Below are positions 41,797 through 50,121 of a stretch of 64,000 bases of DNA, piece by piece. A program made the position numbers and the translations under genes. Every line of letters begins with the position of its first letter. Within the stretch, counting starts at the first letter, position 1. The notes under the pieces were generated by a model. It saw only the letters and a program-made list of their open reading frames with translations, made no database searches and had not been told where the DNA came from. The DNA comes from Bacteroidales bacterium UBA3289 (GTDB lineage Bacteria > Bacteroidota > Bacteroidia > Bacteroidales > UBA932): NCBI GenBank assembly GCA_002361625.1, contig DETL01000021.1, positions 44,401-108,400 on the forward strand, in the 5' to 3' direction.

Positions 41797-43985
41797 ATTC
41801 CCCAAGTCTTATCGGGCTCGTTGCCCATTTCGAATACCAGTCTTCCGCCCCGCATGAGTTCCTCGTGCGACAGGAACGGCCGCGTGAGCGGTTTCCCGTC
41901 CAGGGTGGCGGACTGGATGTATTTGTTGTCTTCCGATACGCCCCGGGCGACGATTTCGAAGGTCTTGCCCCCGGGCAGGTGCACGACCGCCTCCGGGAAC
42001 ACCGGAGAGCCGATGGCGTACTCGGCCTTTCCCGGCGTCACCGGATACAGGCCCAGGCAGGACCACACCACGAAGGAGGTCATGCCGCCGCCGTCCTCGT
42101 CGCCCGGAACGCCCATCAGGTCGTCCCGGAACCAGGTGCGGAGGAGCTGCCGGATCCGTTTCTGCGTCTTCCACGGGGCACCGGCATAGTCGTACAGGTA
42201 AGGGATGTGGAGCGACGGCTCGTTGGCCATCGAGAACTGGCCCACGTTGCCGGTATGGTCCGGCAACTTTGCGTAGAATTCGAACTTGGAACGGCCCAGC
42301 GGTGTGGCGAAGGTCTCGTCCAGCTTGCGGACGAAGGCCTCGGGGCCACCCATCAGGGAGACGAGGTCGGGGATGCCGTGCTGGACGTCCCAGCGATAGA
42401 CCCATCCGTTGTTCTCCCCGTAGTATTCACGGGCGCCCATGCCGCCGGGGAAGCTGTAGTCGAAAGGTTCGATGAAATTCCCCCGGGCGTCCCGGGGATG
42501 GAAGAAGCCCGTGGCCGGATTGTACAGGTTCCGGTAATCCCGGGCATGGCGGGCGAAGAAAACGGAATCGGCCCGTTCGCCGGCGGCACCCGCCAGGACG
42601 GAAGCGCACCAACTGTCATAGGACGTTCCGAGGGTCACCGCGACCGGCTGCCGTTTCTCGAAGGAATGGACATTCGGATCGGTCTCCGGCTCCCCTTCCG
42701 CCAGGGCGGGCATATAACCCTTCTCCCAGAAAAAAGCGTCGATGGCACCTGCCGGATTCCCGCACCAGGGCGCCAATGTCTTCTCTACCAGCGCGTTCCG
42801 ACTGATCTGATAAACCTTGAGCGTATCCAGGCGGAGCCCCTTGACCAGCGCGTCGGCAAAGGTCGCGACCGTATGGTTCGAGTTCATCCGGCGGGAGTCG
42901 CCGGTCACCTCCGGAAAGGTCGGGGCCCAGTCGTTGCCGGTCTGCTCCGCCATCCGGACGAAGGAAGCGAGGATGTCCTCCTCCAGGGAAGGGTCCATCA
43001 CCACGCGCAGCGGATGGGCGGCGCGGTAGGTGTCCCAGATCCAATCGTCCGTGTAGAACGGCGTGCCGCCGTCCTCATGGACCTGGTTGTCGAAGGCGCT
43101 CCAGTAGCGGCCGTCCTCGCTCAGGCACACCGGACGCTCGAAGGTCCGGTAGTAGGACGAATAGAAAACCGTCTTTTCGCTTTCGCTCCCGCCGCGGATC
43201 TCCAGGCGGCCCAGCGTTTCGTTCCAGACCCGGCGGCCTTCGGCGGCCACTTTTTCCACGTCATATGTACCGATTTCCCGGTGCAGGTTCGCCGCCGCCT
43301 GCTCCTGGCTGATGAAGGACACGCCGTAGCGGAGATGCACTTCCGGGACGTCAAAGGTCATCGCGACGCAGGCGTTCCGCCCGCTGTCGGACTTGCCGTC
43401 CACGAGCTGGCCGTGGCGGAGGAACCCTTCCTGCACGGGCTTTTCCTGCACTTCCATATAGACATACACCTTCGTCTCCCCGTCCACGACCTGATACCCG
43501 GCGAGGACCCCGTCCGCCAGGCTCACGGCTCCATTCTGGGAGGTCAGGAGAAGCGTTCCCTTCCCGTCCCGGAAACGGATCCGGTACACGGCGCTCTGGT
43601 GGGATACGGCATAATCGGCATGGATGGCCCCGTCCTGGAGGTCCACGCTGAATCCGTAGGGAGTCAGGTGCTCGTTGTCATAGGTCACCGGGATCACTGG
43701 CCGGAGCTCGTTTCCGGCGGTCACCCCCAGCTTGAAGGCCGACCGTTCCCGATGGTTCGTCACGATGACGGGAAGGCCGTTCACATACTCGGACGTATAG
43801 TCGGCCCGCTCGGGATACACCCGCAGCATCGAGTTCGGGAGCTGTACGGTGGGGAAAGTAGGCACCAGCAAGTGGCTGATATTGCCGATGTACGGGTTAA
43901 CATAGTCCACGGGGTCCTTCGGACCATATTCGGAGCAGCCCGCCAAGAGGGCGGCACAAAGCAGCAGGGCCGGTATCTTTTTCAT
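41793..43985 (-). CDS. GH92 family alpha-mannosidase lipoprotein
   Basis: A 730-residue calcium-dependent exo-alpha-mannosidase (lipobox LLLCAALLAGCSEYG). It begins VDYVNPYIGNISHLLVPTFP, the family N-terminal motif, and contains IWDTYRAAHPLRVV and GVPGDEDGGGMTSFVVWSCL, the GH92 catalytic-loop region (usually GNEDxGQMSAWY). The Gln/Met pair of the usual motif is replaced by Gly/Met here, so substrate linkage may vary. GH92 enzymes are strong markers for alpha-mannan or N-glycan degradation. It lies eight bases after the esterase-GH43 fusion. Confidence 0.93.
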   Translation of the reverse strand: MKKIPALLLCAALLAGCSEYGPKDPVDYVNPYIGNISHLLVPTFPTVQLPNSMLRVYPERADYTSEYVNGLPVIVTNHRERSAFKLGVTAGNELRPVIPVTYDNEHLTPYGFSVDLQDGAIHADYAVSHQSAVYRIRFRDGKGTLLLTSQNGAVSLADGVLAGYQVVDGETKVYVYMEVQEKPVQEGFLRHGQLVDGKSDSGRNACVAMTFDVPEVHLRYGVSFISQEQAAANLHREIGTYDVEKVAAEGRRVWNETLGRLEIRGGSESEKTVFYSSYYRTFERPVCLSEDGRYWSAFDNQVHEDGGTPFYTDDWIWDTYRAAHPLRVVMDPSLEEDILASFVRMAEQTGNDWAPTFPEVTGDSRRMNSNHTVATFADALVKGLRLDTLKVYQISRNALVEKTLAPWCGNPAGAIDAFFWEKGYMPALAEGEPETDPNVHSFEKRQPVAVTLGTSYDSWCASVLAGAAGERADSVFFARHARDYRNLYNPATGFFHPRDARGNFIEPFDYSFPGGMGAREYYGENNGWVYRWDVQHGIPDLVSLMGGPEAFVRKLDETFATPLGRSKFEFYAKLPDHTGNVGQFSMANEPSLHIPYLYDYAGAPWKTQKRIRQLLRTWFRDDLMGVPGDEDGGGMTSFVVWSCLGLYPVTPGKAEYAIGSPVFPEAVVHLPGGKTFEIVARGVSEDNKYIQSATLDGKPLTRPFLSHEELMRGGRLVFEMGNEPDKTWGI

Positions 43986-43993
43986 GGGTCTGT

Positions 43994-45541
43994 TTATTTT
44001 CTGGGAAGATAACTGTGATGGCGCTGGCGGACCTTCCGGATGGTCCCGTCCTCGTTGTAATAAAGCCGGTCCACGCAGATGGAACGGAGATTGCCCATCT
44101 GGGAGAGCTGGCAGCCGTGATAGAACAGGTACCATTGGCCCTTGAACTCCACGATGCTGCCGTGGGAGGTGTCGCAGTCGGTCTCGTCCAGGAGGATGCC
44201 CTTGTATTCCCAGGGGCCCAGCGGGCTGTCGCTCATCGCGTAGTGCATCCGGTTGTGACCTTCATGGTTGTCCGGATAGGACAGATAATACTTGCCGTTG
44301 TATTTGTGCACCCAGGGTCCCTCGTGGAAATCCACCAGTCCCTCCATCGGAGCCATCTTGCCGGCGAGCTGGGTCATGTTCCTCCTCAGGCGGGCGCCGA
44401 AGCACTTGCCACCGCCGCCGTTGTAGATGTAGGCCTGGCCGTCGTCATCGACAAACACGCATGGATCGTAATAGGAGGTCATCCCCTGGATGTAGCCGCC
44501 CACCTTGAAGTCCGAAGCCGGCTTGTCCGAGGTGGCGACTCCGATCTTCCAGGTGGAGCCGGTGTGCGTCCCGGACGGATGCGGGAAATAGAAATAATAC
44601 TTGCCATTGCGGAAAGCGGCGTCCGGGGCCCACATGAAACCGCCTTCCTTGCGGCCCCAGGGCACGTCGGCGGCCCGCAGGATCTCGCCGTGGTCCGTCC
44701 AGTGGATCATGTCGTCCGTGGAGAACACGTGGTACTGGTCCATCAGGTCGCAGCCCCGCGGCGGGTCGATGTCATGGGAGGCGTACACGTACAGACGGCC
44801 GTCGGCCCAGACATGGGCGGACGGGTCGGCCGTGTACAGATGCGTGATGAAGGGGTTGTCCGCCATCCCGTCGATGGTCATGAACTCCGCCGGCTTCTCC
44901 GGATAGGCTTTCAGGTACCAGGCGATTTTCTCCGCCAGTAGCGCGGCCCCCCGGTCATCCGGATGGATGCCGTCGCCCTCGAGCGTTTCCGGGGCGTCCT
45001 GCAGGACCGGATACATGTCCAGCACCTCGCAGCCGGTGCGTTTCGCCGCCTCGTAAAGGGCGGGACACACTTTCTTCTGGCTCACCTCGTCGGAGATGCC
45101 GTAGGAATCCTTCGTGAACAGGGTCGGAGTCATCAGGATCACCCGGGGATGCGACGGAAGGGCCTGGAACATGGACACCAGCGTCTCGGCGTCGTCCGTG
45201 AGTTCCCCCTTGTCGATGGCCGGCTCGTTCCAGGGCTTGCTGTCGTTGCCGCCCAGGTCGATGAGGACGATATCCGGACGGCTCGTCAGCGCCTCGCCCA
45301 GCCGGCCTTTCGTCCAATAAGGGCCATCCGAATGGCGGAGCATCGTGCAGCCGCCGACGCCATAGTTGACCACGGCATAGCCGTCCCCGAGCAGGGCCTG
45401 CGTCCGGGCCGGATAGGACCGGACGGAAGGGTCGGAAGTGCCGGCGCCCTCGGTGATGCTGGCGCCCACGAAGGTCACCCGCACCTGTGCGGAAATTGTC
45501 CAGGCTGCCAGAATGAATGCTATGGTAATCAGTCGTTTCAT
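43994..45541 (-). CDS. SGNH esterase fused to a GH43 glycosidase
   Basis: A 515-residue exported protein. Residues 20-215 form an SGNH hydrolase: catalytic Ser in VRVTFVGASITEGAGTS, block III Asn in LIDLGGNDSKPWNE and Asp/His in LEGDGIHPDDRG. Residues 222-515 form a GH43 propeller: TADPSAHVWADGRLYVYASH, YYDPCVFVDDDGQAYIYNGG and VDFHEGPWVHKYNGKYYLSY with the Asp/Asp/Glu set. The fusion implies coordinated removal of an acyl group and a neighbouring pentose or galactose. The GH43 half is paralogous to the gene at 29048. Confidence 0.92.
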   Translation of the reverse strand: MKRLITIAFILAAWTISAQVRVTFVGASITEGAGTSDPSVRSYPARTQALLGDGYAVVNYGVGGCTMLRHSDGPYWTKGRLGEALTSRPDIVLIDLGGNDSKPWNEPAIDKGELTDDAETLVSMFQALPSHPRVILMTPTLFTKDSYGISDEVSQKKVCPALYEAAKRTGCEVLDMYPVLQDAPETLEGDGIHPDDRGAALLAEKIAWYLKAYPEKPAEFMTIDGMADNPFITHLYTADPSAHVWADGRLYVYASHDIDPPRGCDLMDQYHVFSTDDMIHWTDHGEILRAADVPWGRKEGGFMWAPDAAFRNGKYYFYFPHPSGTHTGSTWKIGVATSDKPASDFKVGGYIQGMTSYYDPCVFVDDDGQAYIYNGGGGKCFGARLRRNMTQLAGKMAPMEGLVDFHEGPWVHKYNGKYYLSYPDNHEGHNRMHYAMSDSPLGPWEYKGILLDETDCDTSHGSIVEFKGQWYLFYHGCQLSQMGNLRSICVDRLYYNEDGTIRKVRQRHHSYLPRK

Positions 45542-45548
45542 AAACGGT

Positions 45549-48296
45549 TTATTTGACAGGTCTTGTCAGGATGCCGGGCTGGTAGATGCCGTCGTCGAAC
45601 CGGGCGAAAGAGCCCGGACCGGTCTCGGCGCAGGGAACGCCGGCGTTCAAAAGCAGTTTGTGCAGGGTATTCCATCCCTTCTCGGACGAGAGGAAGTCGT
45701 CCAGGGTGCTCACATACCGGTTCCCGTTCTTCACGAAAACCGGCAGCGGTGCGGTGCATTCGTATTCGCTTCGGAGGAGGGCGGCGGTTTTCATCTCCTC
45801 CGCCCGCTTGTTCCAGCGGCGCCAGTCGGTCCGGCAGGCCTCCAGGAGCACTTCCCCCTCCTCCACGAACGGGCCGGAGAGCGTATATTGCGCGGCATCC
45901 TGCCGCTGCACTTCGCAGAAATAGAAATCGGCATTGGTCATCCCCCGCGTCCAGGAGCGCTGCGCCGGCAGGAAGGAAGAGCGGCGGAGCGGGGTGAGGA
46001 CGAGGTCCAGGCCGTACCGGGCAGCGGTTTCCTGGGTCACGCCCCAGTACCAGACATCGGAGCCGTCGGCGGGCGGGGCCGCACCGGAGGCGGCGTCCAC
46101 GATGGACAGGGTACGTCCCTTCGGTTTGTCCGACAGGACGACGCCCTGCGCCTGCATAATCCGCCGCACGCGACCGTCCGGAGCCCCATAACATACTACA
46201 CGCGTGTAGGGCTCCGGGGCCGCAATCTTAACCAACTCAACCTTATGTTTCTCTTGTTCCTGCCAGCGGCACCAGACGCTGCCTTCCGGAGCGTTCGCCG
46301 CGCGCATCGCATCGAACAGCGGCCAGGGATCCCAGAGCGGAAGGGCCGGATCGTAACCGGGATTGAACGTGGTCCCGTAGGGGCCCAGCCGTTCGGGCTG
46401 GACGCCCGGAACGCCCTCTTCGTACGGGCCGAAGAAGATGCCGTCTTCCAGCGTAGGGGCGGTCGTCAGGTCTCTCTTTCCCAGCGGCAGCGGCTTCAGG
46501 GCGTACCAGGCCATGTTGAACACGGTACTGTAGGATGCGCCGGCCTCCCGCATGGACCGGATCAGGTGGTAGCACTCGTAGGCGAGACCCTCCATCCGCC
46601 CTTCGGCGGATTCATAGGCCCGGTCGCCGTTGTATTTCGAGACTTCCTCGGGCGTGCCGTAATAGGCCATGCTGTGTTCTCCCACGCCCCAGGGCTTGCC
46701 GATGGCTTTCCACTCGCGCATGGACCCCGCGTCGCCGTAATGGCCCACCGTCACCGGCAGGATGCCCATCCCGTCCTCCTCCCCGTCGGAGGATATCCAC
46801 GGCCGGGACGGGTCGTTCTCCCGGACGATGGCCACCCAGTCGCGCCAGGCCTGTTCCTGGAGCGGCATCAGGTCCGGCCGCTTGTGGACATGCAGGATGA
46901 CGGGCTTGTTCTCGTTGGACACGCTCCAGCCGAAAACGGAAGCGTGGTTGCGGTCCCGGAGCACCAGGCGGCGGAGATGGTCCCTGGAGTGCTCCCAGAA
47001 CTGCGGGTTCTCCAGGGCGGGGCCGCCGTCGCTGGCCCAGTTGGCCGTCTCGTCCAGTACGCAGATGCCCATCTCGTCCGCCAGGTCCAGATAGAAGCGG
47101 GGATATACCTGCGCATGGGGCCGGACCGCGTTGCCGTTCATCGCCTTGATGGCCGTGAACCAGGCCCAGGCGTAGCGGCGCGTCATCTGGGGGATGCCCA
47201 TGAAGTGCCAGGAATCGCCCCGGAGGGCGTACGGTTCGCCGTTCAGGCACAGCGTCCCGTCCCGGAAGGTCCATTCGCGCCAGCCGAAGCGTTCATACTT
47301 GTTGTCGATGGCTCTTCCGCCCTGTTCCAGGGACAGTTGCAGGGCATACAGGTCGGGATGTTCCGGCGTCCAGGTCCGCAAGCCCGCCGCCGGGATGCGG
47401 ACCGTCCGCGTGAGGGTGTCGCCGGCGGGAACCGTCAGCTTCACCGCGGGGATGTCCAGCGCCTTCCCGCCCAGTTCCCACGCCGGTACGGGGGCCTCCT
47501 GCACCGTTTTACCAGAACGGTCCAACCAACCATCTATGCGGCCCGCGAGTCGGACGGAGGCTTTCCTTTCCCCGTCGTTCCGGATGCGGACCCTTATTTC
47601 CAGGAGGCCCTCCGATACCAAAGGGCGTATATACACGTCATCCACCCGGACGGCCGGGCGGCGCAGCAGGTACACGTCCTGCCAGATTCCGTTGATGTAA
47701 GTCCCCCACATGGATCCGGCCGGAAGGATCCGCCGGCCCACGCCCGAAGCGTCCTCGAACATCCGCTGGGACTGGACGAAAACCCGGAGGTCGAAGTCCT
47801 TCCCGGGCGTGACGAGGCCGGTGACATCGGCCTCGAAGGGGAGGAACAGGTCGAAGTTCTCCGCCACCTTCCGTCCGTCCACGAACACCTGCGCCTTGCC
47901 AGCCACGGCCTCGAAGTGCAGGACCACCCGGTCGTTCCCCCAGCCGGCCGGCACATGGACCGTCCGTTGCATCCAGGCCTCGCGGACGCCGTTCCAGGAC
48001 TCCGGATAGGACGGGAAATCGCGGTGGTCCGGACCTTCCAGCCGGTTCCAGGCGAACCCGTTCACGTTCCAGGGGGAAGGAATCCGGATCGGGACGCTGT
48101 CCCAGGCGCCGGTGCAGGCCGCCCCGGGCTGGAAGTTCCAGGACCCGTTGAGGCACACCTCGTCGCGGTACGGCTTCTCCAGGCGGTTCGTGAAACCCTC
48201 GGAAGGAGCGAACCGATAAGGGAAGCGCACCCCAGCCGTGAGGACGGACGGGAACAGCAGGGTGGCAAGCAGGAAAAGGCGGGGAATCAGTTTCAT
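45549..48296 (-). CDS. GH2 family beta-glycosidase
   Basis: A 915-residue exported enzyme (signal MKLIPRLFLLATLLFPSVLTAG). A sugar-binding jelly roll (CLNGSWNFQPG...RDEVCLNG), an immunoglobulin-like domain and a TIM barrel follow, with the acid/base Glu in FGWSVSNENKPV and the likely nucleophile Glu in WGVGEHSMAYYG. A long C-terminal part of about 280 residues has no clear family match. GH2 includes beta-galactosidases, beta-mannosidases and glucuronidases; the motifs do not decide among them. It is the first gene of the minus-strand hydrolase operon. Confidence 0.88.
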   Translation of the reverse strand: MKLIPRLFLLATLLFPSVLTAGVRFPYRFAPSEGFTNRLEKPYRDEVCLNGSWNFQPGAACTGAWDSVPIRIPSPWNVNGFAWNRLEGPDHRDFPSYPESWNGVREAWMQRTVHVPAGWGNDRVVLHFEAVAGKAQVFVDGRKVAENFDLFLPFEADVTGLVTPGKDFDLRVFVQSQRMFEDASGVGRRILPAGSMWGTYINGIWQDVYLLRRPAVRVDDVYIRPLVSEGLLEIRVRIRNDGERKASVRLAGRIDGWLDRSGKTVQEAPVPAWELGGKALDIPAVKLTVPAGDTLTRTVRIPAAGLRTWTPEHPDLYALQLSLEQGGRAIDNKYERFGWREWTFRDGTLCLNGEPYALRGDSWHFMGIPQMTRRYAWAWFTAIKAMNGNAVRPHAQVYPRFYLDLADEMGICVLDETANWASDGGPALENPQFWEHSRDHLRRLVLRDRNHASVFGWSVSNENKPVILHVHKRPDLMPLQEQAWRDWVAIVRENDPSRPWISSDGEEDGMGILPVTVGHYGDAGSMREWKAIGKPWGVGEHSMAYYGTPEEVSKYNGDRAYESAEGRMEGLAYECYHLIRSMREAGASYSTVFNMAWYALKPLPLGKRDLTTAPTLEDGIFFGPYEEGVPGVQPERLGPYGTTFNPGYDPALPLWDPWPLFDAMRAANAPEGSVWCRWQEQEKHKVELVKIAAPEPYTRVVCYGAPDGRVRRIMQAQGVVLSDKPKGRTLSIVDAASGAAPPADGSDVWYWGVTQETAARYGLDLVLTPLRRSSFLPAQRSWTRGMTNADFYFCEVQRQDAAQYTLSGPFVEEGEVLLEACRTDWRRWNKRAEEMKTAALLRSEYECTAPLPVFVKNGNRYVSTLDDFLSSEKGWNTLHKLLLNAGVPCAETGPGSFARFDDGIYQPGILTRPVK

Positions 48297-48314
48297 CGCG
48301 GGCGTTTTTCAGGG

Positions 48315-48370
48315 CAAATATACCCGCGCGTCCTTTATTCCCCCTTAATTCCCGGATTAAGCCCGCTTAA
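48315..48370 (-). promoter_or_regulatory. TTAA-box promoter of the GH2-led operon
   Basis: On the minus strand: TTAA (48370-48367), 6 bases, TTAA (48360-48357), 19 bases, TAAA (48337-48334), 11 bases, TATATTTG (48322-48315). This follows the arrangement at 39417-39474 and 23471-23529. An extra TTAA lies at 48345-48348, giving TTAA-N8-TTAA with 48357. The region is shared with the divergent CotH gene. Confidence 0.6.
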
Positions 48371-48386
48371 AAAATCATTAATTTGC

Positions 48387-48394
48387 TATTTTTG
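48387..48394 (+). promoter_or_regulatory. Candidate -7 box of the second CotH gene
   Basis: TATTTTTG on the plus strand, 22 bases before the ATG, with four TTAA boxes between 48345 and 48381 just upstream and no -33 TTG. Confidence 0.5.
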
Positions 48395-48416
48395 CAGCGT
48401 GAAATCCGTACCGACG

Positions 48417-49940
48417 ATGAAAAAAAACCTGACAGCCGTCCTTCTCCTGGCCTTCCTGACGGCCCCGGTCTCCTGCCGCAAGGAGGATCCGGAGTCCCGG
48501 CTCCAGCCCGGGAACGTGAAGGTGAATTCCGTGAAAGTCGGGAACGCCTACGCCATCCTGGATGTGGAGACCGGCACTTTCCTGGCCACGCTGCCCGACG
48601 TGACGGATTTCTCCTCCATGGACGTGACCGTCCGGACGGAAGGGACCGTCATCCGTCTCGGAGACCGCGAAATCGCCTCCCAGAGCCATAAGGTGGACCT
48701 TTCCGAGCCGCAGACGCTCCGTGTCATCAAGGACGGCGTGTACCAGGACTATACGCTCTCCGTCCGCAACACCGGCCTCCCGGTCGTCCGCATTGAGACG
48801 CCCGGACGGAGCAGCATCACCAGCAAGGAAGTCTGGAAACAGGGAGCCACCCTCCGCATCGAACGCCCGGACGGGACCGTCGATTACGAAGGCACGACGG
48901 AGATCCGCGGCCGCGGGAACTCCACCTGGAACTGGTACCCCAAGAAACCCTACGCCCTCCGGCTGGCGGAGAAGTCCGAGATCCTGTCCATGCCCTCCCA
49001 CCGGCGCTGGGTCCTCCTCGCCAACTGGAAAGACCGCACCCTCCTCAGGAACGACGCCGCCTTCTGGCTTTCCCGGCAGACCGGCCTTCCCTACACGGTC
49101 CGCGGACAGCATGTGGAACTGGTGCTGAACGGCCTCCACATGGGCAATTACTACCTGTGCGAGCAGATCAAGCTGAACAAGCACCGCATCGCCGTCGAGA
49201 AGATGGACCCGGGGGAAACGGACCCGGAGAAGGTCACCGGCGGCTATCTGCTGGAAGTCGATACCTACTACGACGAGAAATACCGGTTCAAGTTCGACAA
49301 CCTGTTCAACCTTCCCTGGATGGTCAGGGAACCGGATGAGGACGACATTTCCGATGCGGCCTTCCAGTACATCCGGGACTGGATCCGGGACCTGGAAGTG
49401 CTCCTGAAAGACACCGGGAAGGTGCAGGCCCATGCCTACGAGGAATACCTGGACGTGGACACGGCCATCGACTACCTCATCGTGGAGGAACTCACGGGGA
49501 ACAACGATTTCTACAACACCTGGCCCTGGCCCGGCACCCACAGCGCCTACCTGTACAAGGAACGCGGCGGGAAGCTGTACCACGGCCCCGTCTGGGACTT
49601 CGACTACCATGTCTTCTGCCCGCAGTTCACCCATCAGTGGGTGGGAGCGACCAAGACCCTGTTCTATCCCGCCCTCCTGAAGGACGGGAAGTTCCGCGCC
49701 CGGCTCGTCGAGCGGTGGGACCGGTACAAGGACGCCCTGAAGGGCCTTCCGGAGTACATGGACGCCCAGGCCGACCGCATCCGCCTGTCGGAACAGTACA
49801 ACCACCAGCAGTGGCCCATCGTGAACAACCCCGAGAACGGGGACGAGGACATGACCTTCCAGCAGGCCGTGGACCGTGCCAAGCAGGCCTACCTGGAAAA
49901 ATGGTCTTGGATGGACCGGAACATCCGGAACCTCCGGTAA
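48417..49940 (+). CDS. CotH kinase family lipoprotein
   Basis: A 507-residue lipoprotein (FLTAPVSCRKED, Cys20). A small beta domain (about 30-120) precedes the CotH domain: LPVVRIETPGRSSITSKEVW, TTEIRGRGNSTWNWYPKKPY, WVLLANWKDRTLLRND and PVWDFDYHVFCPQF. The RGRGNSTW and WDFD motifs match those of the CotH gene at 23534, which has the same orientation and mirror position at the other end of the locus. Such proteins may phosphorylate or otherwise modify surface proteins of the locus. The start at 48417 is chosen for the signal peptide; an in-frame GTG lies 18 bases earlier. Confidence 0.88.
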   Translation: MKKNLTAVLLLAFLTAPVSCRKEDPESRLQPGNVKVNSVKVGNAYAILDVETGTFLATLPDVTDFSSMDVTVRTEGTVIRLGDREIASQSHKVDLSEPQTLRVIKDGVYQDYTLSVRNTGLPVVRIETPGRSSITSKEVWKQGATLRIERPDGTVDYEGTTEIRGRGNSTWNWYPKKPYALRLAEKSEILSMPSHRRWVLLANWKDRTLLRNDAAFWLSRQTGLPYTVRGQHVELVLNGLHMGNYYLCEQIKLNKHRIAVEKMDPGETDPEKVTGGYLLEVDTYYDEKYRFKFDNLFNLPWMVREPDEDDISDAAFQYIRDWIRDLEVLLKDTGKVQAHAYEEYLDVDTAIDYLIVEELTGNNDFYNTWPWPGTHSAYLYKERGGKLYHGPVWDFDYHVFCPQFTHQWVGATKTLFYPALLKDGKFRARLVERWDRYKDALKGLPEYMDAQADRIRLSEQYNHQQWPIVNNPENGDEDMTFQQAVDRAKQAYLEKWSWMDRNIRNLR

Positions 49941-50037
49941 CCGGCCTGAAGGCTATCCCAGGAACTCCATCCGCTCCAGGAAGGACAGGTCCACCCTTTC
50001 CTCCTCGGGGCCTTGGGCCTTTTCTCCCGCATTTGCA

Positions 50038-50067
50038 CAAAAATACGAAAATTATCGGAGCGCCCAA
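50038..50067 (-). promoter_or_regulatory. Candidate leftward promoter antisense to the CotH gene end
   Basis: TTG (50067-50065), 19 bases, TATTTTTG (50045-50038) on the minus strand. No convincing gene lies downstream; the only ATG-started frame (47 codons from 50032) runs into the CotH gene in antisense. Confidence 0.35.
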
Positions 50068-50085
50068 CCTTCCGTTATTTTTTGT

Positions 50086-50093
50086 TATCTTTG
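50086..50093 (+). promoter_or_regulatory. Candidate -7 box of the phosphodiesterase-to-MBOAT operon
   Basis: TATCTTTG on the plus strand, 28 bases before the ATG at 50122; no TTG at the expected -33 distance. Confidence 0.5.
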
Positions 50094-50121
50094 TAGATTG
50101 GAAAAAAAGAGGGAAACACGC

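Noticed and set aside
45438..48416. Upstream in-frame extension of the second CotH gene
   Set aside because: It is antisense to the GH2 gene; the lipoprotein signal peptide begins at 48417 after the promoter.
49953..50035. Remnant of a minus-strand gene (frame ending LERMEFLG)
   Set aside because: About 25 residues read plausibly but there is no start and no similarity that I can recognise; chance coding-like sequence is as likely.
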